Shown here piece after piece: positions 1 through 10,001 of a stretch of DNA of 64,000 bases; position 1 is the first letter of the stretch, and each line of letters opens with the position of its first letter. The notes beneath the pieces are model-generated. The model had not been told where the DNA came from and ran no database searches. It saw only the letters and a list, made by a program, of their open reading frames with translations. A program made the position numbers and the translations under genes. This DNA is from Prostheceraeus crozeri (Eukaryota > Platyhelminthes > Polycladida > Euryleptidae): positions 62,001 through 126,000 of the forward strand of contig CAJQUW010003166.1 in NCBI GenBank assembly GCA_907163375.1, given 5' to 3'.

Positions 1-885
1 TTTTTATGCTGTTACATGCTTTGTACAAAGCTACATTTCCTTAACTCAAATAAGTGATGCGGCATCTGCGCATCGTGCATCACATCTCGTGTAACTTCAA
101 CAATTGTGATTGAGTTGAACAAACTATATTTATGTTTAATGATTGCAAATAAATGAATCAGCGTCCACCGACATCTTTGGTTTTAACGTGACGTAGTTTG
201 TGACAGGATGTCACTTTCCGTGCAGTTTTACTTCTTTAGACCCGATGACGTGCAGGTCATGTGGGCACGTAGCGTAGGTGCTCTACTAGCAGCTGGCAAA
301 ACTGCCCCGACTATGACGTGCCTAAGCATCTGGAGAATTGCAATTATGAGCGAATAACGTGTACTGCAAGTCATGGGCAGATTTGGCTTCCAGGCTCAGG
401 TTTATTAGTTGCTATTATTGAGACTTGTCAACATTTTTAGTGGATATAAGTGCATTTCTATTTCACCGTTTAGGCCATGACACGAAAACGTTGAACCCCT
501 TAGACGCGAAGGTTCTCGCACTAGGCGGCCAATGCCAACTCTAAAATGATTTTTTCGTGATATAGATTCAAATAGTATCCTCTATTTTGAATACTTTCAG
601 TGAAATAAACAAAAAAAGTAATAGCTGTCTGTAATGCTTAGAATTAAATAATGCGTGTTGTAATTCTCATGTTTTTCTAAGACCTGGGGCCTATTTCAAT
701 TTAGGATTCTTGCAAATGACGTTTGTACATTTCAAAGCTAAGGCTAGGTACTTTAAGATGGCGTCAGGTTCCCAAAGATTTCTAGGGTTACAAAGGTACC
801 TGAAAAAGGCCACCAATTTTCAAATTTTTCCAATCTGAATCTCTTTCCAATCCTACTCATTAAATAGCACTTTATCGGTATTGGT
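1..885. other. Non-coding flank, nothing recognised
   Basis: AT-rich sequence without a credible reading frame. No family was recognised. It ends at the TA dinucleotide that borders the inverted-repeat element starting at 888. Confidence 0.6.
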
Positions 886-895
886 TACCCAGTAA

Positions 896-1030
896 ACATT
901 GTGACGTCCCATTGATGTCATCATGCGTCTGAGACGTCTATGACCAGAACAGGATGTCACAGTGACCTCCCATCAAAGACGTCAGAATGACCGCCTGTGT
1001 ATGACGTCACTGTGACATCCAAAGTGTGAC
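896..1030. repeat. GACGTC/GATGTC-rich left subterminal array
   Basis: Repeated GACGTC, GATGTC and GACATCC words occur in both orientations over about 130 bp just inside the left end of the element. The right subterminal region shares the same words but not the same order. Confidence 0.7.
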
Positions 1031-1125
1031 CACAAACATGATCAATGAGCCACAACCACGATAAGTTACAAAATTATGACGTTTACGCTATGATGAATGA
1101 TTTCCACTTAATTGCACTAAGTTTT

Positions 1126-1560
1126 GGGACTATCTTTTTTAATTTCCATTCTCGAACTCTCGCTCTCTCACTTTATCTCTCTCCTCGCTTTTCTTCTGAC
1201 AATGATTCTCTGTCATAGCCTAATTTCTCTTCTTCTTTCCTCTTCTCTTTCTCCCTATTTTCTATTCATCTCTCAACTCAATTCTTTTCTTCCTCCTCTT
1301 CTATTTCTCCCCACCTCTTCATTTTCTTCTCTTGTTCCAATTCATCATTTCTCTTCTTCTTCCATGTCTCTTCTCACTTCTCTTTTTCCTCCTCTCCTTT
1401 CTCTTGATTTCTCATTCTTCCTCCTCTACTCTGTCTCCTCATTTCTCTCATTTCTCTTCCTTTTCTTCTTCTGTTTCCTTATCAGCTCTTCTTTTTCTTC
1501 TTCTATTTCTTATTCTCCCATCAATCTGTTTTCTTCTTTGTTTTTATCTAAAATCGATGT
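1126..1560. repeat. Pyrimidine-rich low-complexity tract
   Basis: About 430 bp of almost pure C and T on the plus strand, with TCTTCT and TTTCTC words and no fixed period. It can be read as a 151-residue Ser/Leu/Phe-rich frame, but that is a composition effect and not a gene. It lies in the left half of the 7-kb element. Confidence 0.85.
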
Positions 1561-3367
1561 ATCTTCGAAAATAGCATAATGTAAAAATTCATCACTAATT
1601 TCTACCCATGCATTTCTTATTAATAGGATTCATGTTTATCACAGGGCATTTGATGAATCCCAATTTCGCGATTGCAGTTGGAATAGAATACAATTGCAAT
1701 AGTTCAATATCATAATTCAACGGATCTATTTTTCGGATTCATTCGTGCCCGTACTCGATGCATGGAATGAGTCTGTCTTTCGATGATTTACAAGCATCCC
1801 AGCGTTGGCGGTCACGTCATTAAGTGCAGCCCTCGTATTTCATTTCTGAATAGAGGAGAACAGCGCACAGATTATTTCCCACTACCGCCTGGGCGAATGA
1901 CCTTCAATCAACGCGTCACTGTCGATAATCACATGACAGCGAGAGGAAACGTGCAAGCAGTCCTTCATTTCATTCATGTTACTCGCACTGCGCATCGAAC
2001 GTGATTCATGTCTAGCGACACGATTTTAGTGATAAGTCTACGACTTAGACCAAACTTTCTTAAACGACGCCTCGAGCACCTTTCCTTTGGACATTTGGAG
2101 GAACTTAAATCCGCCACCCATATTCGACCTCCACAATCAATTCACAGATCATTTATTTCTATTTTCAAGTTGCAGACCAGCAGTTGACGACTAAGCTTTT
2201 GCCTTTATCATCTTACAAAACATCTTGTGATTTGGTTCACCTCATATTTAGTGACTTGACTTTATCTCCTACATTAGTCGCTGAAAACCAGGGCTTCGAA
2301 TGTCATCTCGTGATCTCTGACAAGAAAATAGTCTAATGCAGTACAACAAAATGATTGATATCATCAATTACCGGAGTTTACAGGTGAGATGTCTACTCTT
2401 TTCATTTCTTATTAAGTTTAAGTGAATTAACTATATACGCACTGGATTAGTTATAAGCTTATTTTCACGAAATTATTATAAATGTTGAAGCTAATTCATG
2501 AAATCGCAAAAATAAAAGAAAAATTATTTAAATTGTCCATAAAACATGGCATCATCTGATGTCAATTAATTTGTTTCAAATTTCTTGGATCTCGAATTGG
2601 AATCAGATTAATTCCTCCTGCCGAAGATAATTTACAATAATTAGAGGCTTTACATGCATTTTGCCATGCTTAAAAAGGAACGCTGGTATTCGAACATTTT
2701 CATCTTCCTGTTATTGAACTGTTGTGTGATCATTAATAAAATACTCAAAGTTTTCTGCAAAATACTGAAGTTTGTACCATAGGATTATAAATGACAATGC
2801 ATAGGCAACCATTTTGACGATCAAAATGTTGTGATTGTGCATTGATTTTTTTACGTAAGTGAATAATTTAAATGTACTGTAACAATGTAATAATGTAAGA
2901 ATAGTGCAGGTATCTAAGCTTATTAAGCAAATCTAGATAATGATTATGATTCTACTATATACACTATTTGAATAACTGGACGATTGTACGTCACATATAT
3001 CAGTTTGCAATATCGTAATGCATGCACATACATAAGTTTTGTTGAATAATATTCAAGTAAGCTTATTTTGTTGAATGTTATCAATTATTGAGAAAATGAA
3101 TGAATGAATAATTTGCTTTTGCTCATGGATGTATCGGATGCCATGTATTTTTTGCTAGCCTGGATTTTTATGAAATGGTTGCAATATGACAATATTATAA
3201 TTTGCATATTTGTAAGGTTAGCAACACATTATGGGCTACATGAAATAGGCCTATATTCGATTTAAATATAATAAAACGTTATGTTTCGCATTATGTTGTA
3301 AATAGAACAAAACGTTTATTATTTGATGATAATTATGATGTCTAAAAAATGATTCCCCTTTACTTAG
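1561..3367. other. Non-coding interior of the 7-kb element
   Basis: AT-rich sequence with only short frames. No domain, RNA gene or repeat was recognised. Confidence 0.5.
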
Positions 3368-3698
3368 TTTATAAATAAAGCCACTAAATTCATTTTGATA
3401 AAATTAAGAACTATAATTCTTGCACAATGCATTTCGTCCATTCTTATTCAAGTGCAAACATGCAGGATTGAATATAAAATGCAAAATCTGAAATCACTTG
3501 TGAAATCATACTTCTACAGCAATGAATCTATGAACAAAAAGATTGTTCATAGATATATTACTGCAGAAGTATATGATTTTAGATTTTGTATTTTATATTC
3601 AGTCCACGTTTGCATTTGAATAAGAGTGGGCGAAAGACATTGTGCAAGAATTAGTTTTTGAATTTCATCAAAATAAATCTAGTGGCTTTTTTATTCAT
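3368..3698. repeat. 330-bp foldback (hairpin) element
   Basis: Two arms of about 160 bp form an imperfect inverted repeat. AGCCACTA, TTCTTGCACAATG, GAATATAAAAT and ATCTATGAACAA near the left arm's inner end recur in order on the opposite strand. The arms look about 80-85% identical and meet around 3540. A 13-bp direct repeat, GATAATTATGATG, lies outside both arms (3328-3340 and 3700-3712). It could be a target duplication, although the left copy is about 30 bp away from the arm. This is probably a MITE. If transcribed it would make a long hairpin. Confidence 0.7.
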
Positions 3699-3712
3699 CG
3701 ATAATTATGATG

Positions 3713-4231
3713 ATTAATTACTTTTATCATGATTGTGCAATTAATTGTGTGTAAATAAATTATAGCCGGAAGATGATGGTCGCTTGTCCCGCATTTGCTT
3801 GAAAAACAGAGGAAATACTCTAAACAAGGAATTCTCTCATTATATGAATGTCAAATTTTATTGGGTTGTACAGTATTAATTCAAAATTGTGTTAAAATTC
3901 ATGATCTAATTTTACAGGCGATAAATATCCGAAGATGGTCAAAAATCAAAAATATATCAAATCTGTGCAGATGCAGAGTATTGCAAGCATTCAAAATATA
4001 ATGACAATGTGAATTTTAAAATCTATGAGGTTTTTTAAAAAAAATTTTAGTCTAATTTTAGTTTCTAATTATGTCTTCAATTTATAATTTAGCTTCGACA
4101 TCCTCTAGATTTTAGGACAAGCCTGAAGAAACTTTTATTTTGGATTAGTTCTCATTTCAATGAAAGAAATTTTATATTTTACGAACTACAGAATTATATA
4201 TTGTTCATATTCAATGTAGGCCCTACATGCC
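3713..4231. other. Non-coding sequence between hairpin and pogo element
   Basis: AT-rich. Nothing was recognised. Confidence 0.5.
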
Positions 4232-4233
4232 TA

Positions 4234-7225
4234 AGGTACAGGCAGGTAACAAGGCCATGGTTAATTGAATCGGCTACTAGTTACACATTTGTAGATGAAA
4301 TCGTCGGCTGAGTACAGTTACTGCTAGCTTTGAACATGAATTTTTATATCCTGATATCTTAAATAAATGTGCTTGGTGTCTATAATCTCAAAATCAAATT
4401 TTGTAGTACCATTTGAAAGGGCCTTAATACCATCTCCGGAGGGAATATGGCCATGATGACAAATATATTTGGCTGATATAAATGAACACTATACGAAGGA
4501 TATTCTATTTATGAAGTCTACTATGAGTCAACTAATTATCATTCGTTACTATCTTTCTGTATCTTATTGATAATATTTCCGATTTTTTTAGTCATTTAAA
4601 GCATTTATGGATTGATATCGTTATCATCGAAATCCTTTAACCCATTCGATTTTTATTGAAGCTAACTCTTGATATTCATTATTTATCCAAATACAGTTTT
4701 GCCTATTTATTTGGCCCCTTCAGAGTTCAGATCACAAACAACCACCAAAGATAGAGAATCAAAAAACACAAACATGTAGCAATAACGAATCAATTATTAA
4801 TTTGACAAAACTCAACTTCTCGAATCTTGTTTATCTCTAACACAGCTATCATCCATAATCAGTGTAAAACTTACAACATAGAAAAGTTCATGCAATCAAT
4901 AAAAGACTTTCAAAAAGTTCATTGACCCATCTCACAATCTGGACAGTAGAAAACGTCTTCATCCTGTCTTGCTAATCCGATGCATTCATCGTGAAACCAA
5001 TTCTGACATGATGGACAAGATCTCATGTCTGTGATTTTACATGTCTAGCATAATCCACAAAACCAGGACGCGTCCTCCATCGTTGCCTGTGCTGCTAGCT
5101 TTCTCTTCTTTTGTACTTTAGATTTCTTTTTCTCCTTAGATTCTGAGCTGACTTGGGCGTCGTCATTCGTCGAAGCCTATTCAGCAAATAACTCCTTCGT
5201 TATTACATTGGCTTTGTAATTTAACGCCTTCTTCCTGAGAGAGTGTGTCTTTTTCTTCTTAGGGGTTTCCATGAGCGAGTTGAAGCTAACATTCATTTCA
5301 TCTGATTGGTGTGATGGTGCTTCTGTCATGGAGTCTGTGATAGGCCTAGCAGGTTGGTCGTCTGGTTCAGGTGGATCAGTGCTGTGAGAACAACAGGGCT
5401 CGGCGGCATCCAAATTAACATCCTCAGGAGTCGTCGCTGCATTGATCTCTGCAGGGTATTCAGTAACATGACTTGGTGCAAACGCTTCTGGAGGCAAAAT
5501 ATCTGCATCAAACGGATAAATTCCAGTTGAACGGAATCCACTGGTAATATTCGATGGAGTTGCAGCTAAGTTCCAAACAGGCGTGAGAATTTTCCCGACG
5601 ATGTCCTTGGTTATGTCTCGCCCTGGATGATTCCTTCGAAGCTTCATCACTTCAACATCCCAGAAATACTCGAATGGCTTAAAAACAGCCTTGTCGAAGG
5701 GTTGTAACTCATGTGTCGTATTACTGGGAAGGCAATAAAGAGTCACATCAACACTATGCGCTTCGTCAACTATATCAGGATGAAGATGACAGGATGCGCC
5801 ATCCATTATCAGAATGACTCTGCCGTTCGGCTTGTACTTGCTGAAATGATTCAGCCATTTGATGAAGATTGAATTTGTCATGCTGCCCTTTGGAGCCATT
5901 TCAAAAACAGAACCTGGAGGAAGATCATTTCCATAAGATGGACTGCCTCACTTTCCTTTGTAAATAATCATTGGTGGGATGGTATTTCCAATAGCATTAC
6001 CGCATGCAACTACCGTCAGATTTCCAGCGTGTTCCGCAGCTATCAAATGTACACGTTTCGTTCCTTTGGGTGCTAGAACTTTCTGATTCTTGTGTAATGT
6101 CATTCGACAACCTTTTTCATCCATGTTGAATATCCGCTCGGGTTTATCCAACAAATCAAGCTCGATAAGTAGCCTTTCAAGTTTCTCGAAATGGTCGGCA
6201 ACGATCACAGGATTGACTTTTTGAGCCCTTCCGTTATTTAAGATTTGTGAAGTTCTCAATGAAAGTGAGGGGTTGCGCTTCATGAAGCCCTTGAACCAGT
6301 ACTTTCCTGCTAGCTGCGAATTGTTATTGAAGTTGTTCGTTATCCTGTTTTTTCTACAATATTCAAAGGCGTAACTTTGGATAGTTTTTCTTGTTAACGG
6401 AAAGCCAACTGCACTAAACCGTATGATGCGCTCTCGAAGCTCATTCTCTTGTGTGAACTTAAGATTGGCAAGCGTCCGATAGATCTTTCATCAACTCCAG
6501 TCTTAAGATGATTGCGCAAAGTCCGTCGTGGAATCTGGTAATCAATTGCAGCTTTTCTGACCGATGTTCCATCTTTGACTGCCACAAAAGCACTTTGAAG
6601 CTGCTCTGTTCTCCAATTGCCTCTGATCCCTCTCGATACTCTCGGCATTCCTGCAAGAAATCAGAAATTCATTATTGTAGGGAATAAGGCCCACCCATGA
6701 TTGCTACTTCAAGAAACAATGGATTTTGTATTTTATGTAGTGAAAATCATTCATAATTGTTCCATATCACATCATTTTACTTAAAAGTCAATTATACTGA
6801 TGAAATTGTTCAACAGCTTCATTCAACATTGCGGGCCTTGTTCCCTACAGTGATAAAGCATCAAAATTCTATCATTAAGTTATTGAATAAATGTTTTATA
6901 CAAATTATCACACACGTAGTCTAAACAAACATGCTTTTGCATGTAAAATAATCCTAAGCGGATTTCGCTACTTGAAAGTATCAATGAATTAAAGCAACTT
7001 CGCGTGACAAGGAAAATAGCAATTCAGGTCAGTGCAACTTACTCTAATGCTTCACCGTCGACACCAGGCTGCTGACAACTCGACAGAGCTAATGAATTAT
7101 ATGCTGGAGGTTTTCACTATCGTCCCATTGGCTGAGCGTAGTTATGGTTACCGGTGAACTCTGCAAGTGCATTTTTGTGGCCATGGGCCTTGATACCTGC
7201 TGGGCCTTAATACCTGCCTGTACCT
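4234..7225 (-). mobile_element. pogo/Tigger-type DNA transposon, 2,992 bp, degraded
   Basis: The ends are inverted copies of AGGTACAGGCAGGTA followed by AAGGCC. Each is bordered by TA (4232-4233 and 7226-7227), the duplication expected of the Tc1/mariner-pogo superfamily. The right end repeats the AGGTAT..AAGGCCCA block. A pogo-family transposase pseudogene lies between them on the minus strand (4919-6648). The element sits inside the 888-7891 element, so it is probably the younger of the two. Confidence 0.8.
4919..6648 (-). pseudogene. pogo/Tigger-like transposase pseudogene with C-terminal PHD-like finger
   Basis: The start is ATG at 6648, just after a likely splice acceptor (TTTCTTGCAG). 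Domains in order are a Psq-type helix-turn-helix (VRKAAIDYQIPRRTLRNHL), a CENP-B-type DNA-binding region ending near WFKGFMKR, and a DDE_1 nuclease. The nuclease keeps three acidic positions: FNMDEKG, LIMDGASCHL, and the D of THELQPFD. A basic linker (KEKKKSKVQKKRK) follows. Last comes a PHD-like zinc finger with CGLC, CPSC, FHDEC and CPDC pairs. The gene is dead: there is a frameshift near 6470 and in-frame stops at about 5948, 5177 and 5045, before the terminal TGA at 4919. Such transposases bind the ends of their own element and cut and paste it. A C-terminal zinc finger of this kind occurs in several invertebrate pogo-like proteins. Confidence 0.85.
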
Positions 7226-7227
7226 TA

Positions 7228-7619
7228 CATGTCGAAGCATCTTCTCTACGGTGACTCAAATTCGATAGGCATGCATTTCGACACCTCTAATGAGCAATTT
7301 CATCATATTAGATATTGATATTCTAATATAGTGATTTCTCTTTTGAACGTTGTATATGTATGTGTTGTATGTGTATGTAATTTTTGTGATCTAATTAAAA
7401 TTTTGCTGTTTCTTACTTCAGGTACGTCGTGCTTACAAAAGGTCAATGGAATATCGAAGAAGGATCCGTGATTTATCAGCGTCTGCTTTTGTCTCAAGTG
7501 GAACGTGTATGCAAACAGAAATACTTAGATAATTTGCGAAAATATAATTATCCACAGATGATTCCTATGTTTTCGTTATCTTCATAATTGGGTAAATGAT
7601 TGAAACTAGTTTTAAGTAC
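7228..7619. other. Non-coding stretch
   Basis: Contains a TGTATGTGTATG-rich spot around 7355-7380. Nothing else was recognised. Confidence 0.5.
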
Positions 7620-7683
7620 GGTAATGGGATGTCTGTCACGATGTCAAGTGACTCATTAGGACGTCTCGTAGGAGCACTTTGAA

Positions 7684-7801
7684 GACGTACGTTGGATGTC
7701 CCGGCGGGATGTCAGACTGACGTCCTGTGAGAGTTCCGCTGTGACGTACGTGGGATGTCCCGGCGGGATGTCATACTGACGTCCTGTGATGCTTCCGCTG
7801 T
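7684..7801. repeat. Two tandem 59-bp repeats, GACGTC-rich
   Basis: The units at 7684-7742 and 7743-7801 differ at a few positions. Each carries GACGTAC, GGATGTCCCGG, CGGGATGTC and TGACGTCC, and ends TTCCGCTGT. More GACGTC words follow up to the TIR at 7891. This is the right subterminal region of the 7-kb element. Confidence 0.85.
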
Positions 7802-8201
7802 GACGTCTTTTTTACTGTCAAATAAGACGTACGTGGGCCATCCTGGAATGACGTCGTCATGACATCCCGCTGACGTCACATGTTTACTGGGTAGGTAGCT
7901 GGGAATCTTTCGAATGGCATCCATTGGAATATTTTTGGTTGAATATAAGTAGGTTAAATCTTCATTCTACGCAAAGTACCCAAACAGGCCTTATTGGGGC
8001 CAACCGGCCCAATAATTAGGCCATACAGAAAAGACCATTTGGAAGCCTCTTCCCATTTATTCATTATTAAAACAAAACAAAAGTATCACTTACTTATGTG
8101 ATACTTGATTATGTAAAATATGCTACGTATTTACTTTGGTCCATTACTGCATAAGCTTGCATAGTAAAAGCCGGTAATAATAAAACCTTGTAACTGCAAA
8201 A

Positions 8202-8590
8202 CTAATGATACCATGAACACCTTTCGCAACTTCTTCGATTGAATTTTCTCCACAAAAAGGACAATACTAAGTCTGCTTGCAGCCTTGATTCTTTGGTGTT
8301 CTGGTGATAACCGTTCTTCGATAGCTCAGCTCGGGCCATCGTTTCATTTAGAGACGAAACCACTTTCGTCCAGCTCTTTCCACGAACGGATGTTGAATAC
8401 CCATCTTCGTCTACATATTCGAAGACATGCGATCGAATAGTCTTGGCGGTCAATGGGTACCTTATGTCTGATAATCTTATTAACCAGTCGACCAGTGTAT
8501 TTTCTGATTCTTTCAGAGTATTTGCTTCCTCCCAAAACCCGACTTGCTTGCGATAGTATATGATTTCTCACAGTTCCTCTGGGCTTGAAT
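8202..8590 (-). pseudogene. Second pogo-like transposase fragment (N-terminal DNA-binding region)
   Basis: Two overlapping minus-strand frames give a GTVRNHIL-type turn-helix piece, then TLVDWLIRL and YPLTAKTIRSHVFEYV, then GKSWTKVV. This order matches the Psq and CENP-B-type DNA-binding part of pogo/Tigger or jerky-like transposases. At least one frameshift separates the two frames and there is no nuclease domain. The sequence differs clearly from the transposase at 4919-6648, so it is another family. It may also be a relic of a domesticated jerky-type gene, but its decay argues against that. Confidence 0.6.
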
Positions 8591-9621
8591 TGGATTTAAG
8601 CCTTCATGACACGCGCTGCACAATAGTGAGCTGAGAAGACTATTATTCACGATAGACCGTCAAGCGTGCTTTTCGGGAAAAGATATACTTTATTTTCGCG
8701 GCCAAAATTAGGCAAAATTTCGTATTTATTATTTTACAATTTTTTTTGAAAATCAATACAGGCTATGCAAGAATAGCGAGTTTATAAGATATGTAGGTAT
8801 ATAAGGTTATATAGGTATACCTACAATATATTTCATTATCAGATAATGGTAATTATCGCCCTAATACGTCGCCGAAAATTCATTCTGATATCGTCATCGA
8901 TTAAGTTGGCATAGATACATCTTCGGCGACCTCAAAACAAAAAGTAATTGGCGTTACTTTATTAGCACTCGTGTGCAAAAATGATGGGAAACAAATTTGG
9001 AAGCTGTACAAATATCACATTTAGGCAACTCTTTGAAGCAATATCAAGCATGTGATGTTTCATATGAATATAAAATATAAATCGAATACAACTCTTAGAG
9101 AGCTCAAATTGATCATGCAAGAGATACGAAGTCTACAATATATGTATCAGTTATATAAATACTAAAATAACAATAAAAACAGACAGATTTAATTTGGACT
9201 GAGATTCTTGATATGTTATCAAGGAGACTGCGAAAGGTTCATAGACATAAGGAAGGTTAATTGCTTGATATTTTGTCACAGTCGCAGATGCGCAAGCAGG
9301 TAATTGGATGGCAAAAAATGAAGCACATTGTGATTGGGCAAGTGAGCACCGTCAGCGATACATTCTCACAAATGTCGAGTCAGGTTTACAAGTTGAAGTG
9401 TCAAGTAAAAGACATTTTTTAATCATTATCAGAAGGCAGTTCGAAAAATTGGCAGTACTTTGCCTCTCTAACTTCTAGATATCTAATGCTTCAATCAAGA
9501 GGATATTTGTATTTAATGACCTTAAACAAATTAAGCCAAAAGTTTCAGTAAAATTAAACATGAGTCGACATTCGGTAGCATTCACTACACGCTAACAATG
9601 AGGGCACTTCCAATGGCTGCA
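8591..9621. other. Putative 3' UTR and downstream flank of the USP53/54 gene
   Basis: Non-coding. TTTATT at 8958-8963 gives a minus-strand AATAAA about 660 nt past the stop codon and is a possible polyadenylation signal. No transposon was recognised. Confidence 0.4.
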
Positions 9622-10001
9622 TTACCGGTTCTGGCTGACAAACCGTGAGAGATAGACCTGACAAACACTACAGTAAGCAGGACCGTTATCTGAAGAAACA
9701 GGTCTTTGTTGACACAGCTGACAAACTTCATCAAGAGTCACTCGAGCAGGTTTTCGCTCAATCGGAGCCAGTGATGCTTCGTTGAAGTGAACACTCTTCT
9801 TCTTGCGTGGCTTCCCGCTAGCGCTGAGGCTAGGGACAGATGAGGAAGAGGCAGAACTGTCCATAGAGCTAATACTGGCTGTACGGCCGCTGAGAGCGGA
9901 CTTGAGTGGTTGAGAAGAGCGTGGTGTAAGCTTCACATTACAACGAATGCAAACCCCAGCATCTATTGTCCAACTATCGGCGATGCCACATGTAGGACAA
10001 G
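9622..10001 (-). CDS. USP53/54 gene, last coding exon: two zinc-ribbon-like modules and RVxF motif
   Basis: The acceptor is CCTTTTTCAG before 10001 and the entry phase matches the previous exon. It encodes 125 residues. One CxxC pair set is CPTC..CIRC with 12 residues between, and a second near the end is CQLC..CSVC with 13 between. The Ser-rich middle leads to KKKSVHFNE, which fits the RVxF docking motif of protein phosphatase 1. The stop TAA follows NR directly, and a GT overlapping it (CCGGTAATG) is a weak donor alternative. I do not recall such modules in vertebrate USP53/54, so membership in this transcript rests on phase and orientation only. Confidence 0.7.

Larger units (their letters stand above)
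888..7891. mobile_element. 7.0-kb DNA element with TIRs and TA duplications, carrying a nested pogo element
   Basis: The left end reads CCCAGTAAACATTGTGACGTC. The right end is its inverted copy, ATGTTTACTGGG, preceded by TGACGTCAC. Both ends are bordered by TA (886-887 and 7892-7893), as expected for a TA-targeting cut-and-paste transposon. Just inside each end is a dense array of GACGTC and GATGTC words (about 900-1015 and 7625-7880), a typical transposase-binding architecture. Without the nested 3-kb pogo element (4234-7225) it is about 4 kb long. No transposase of its own was recognised, so it looks non-autonomous. Two solo fragments of one family, one at each side, would be the alternative. 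The TA duplication is only 2 bp and is weak proof alone. Confidence 0.55.

Noticed and set aside
1124-1579. 151-residue open frame
   Set aside because: It lies wholly in a pyrimidine-rich tract and is only Ser, Leu and Phe runs. A second frame is open over the same bases.
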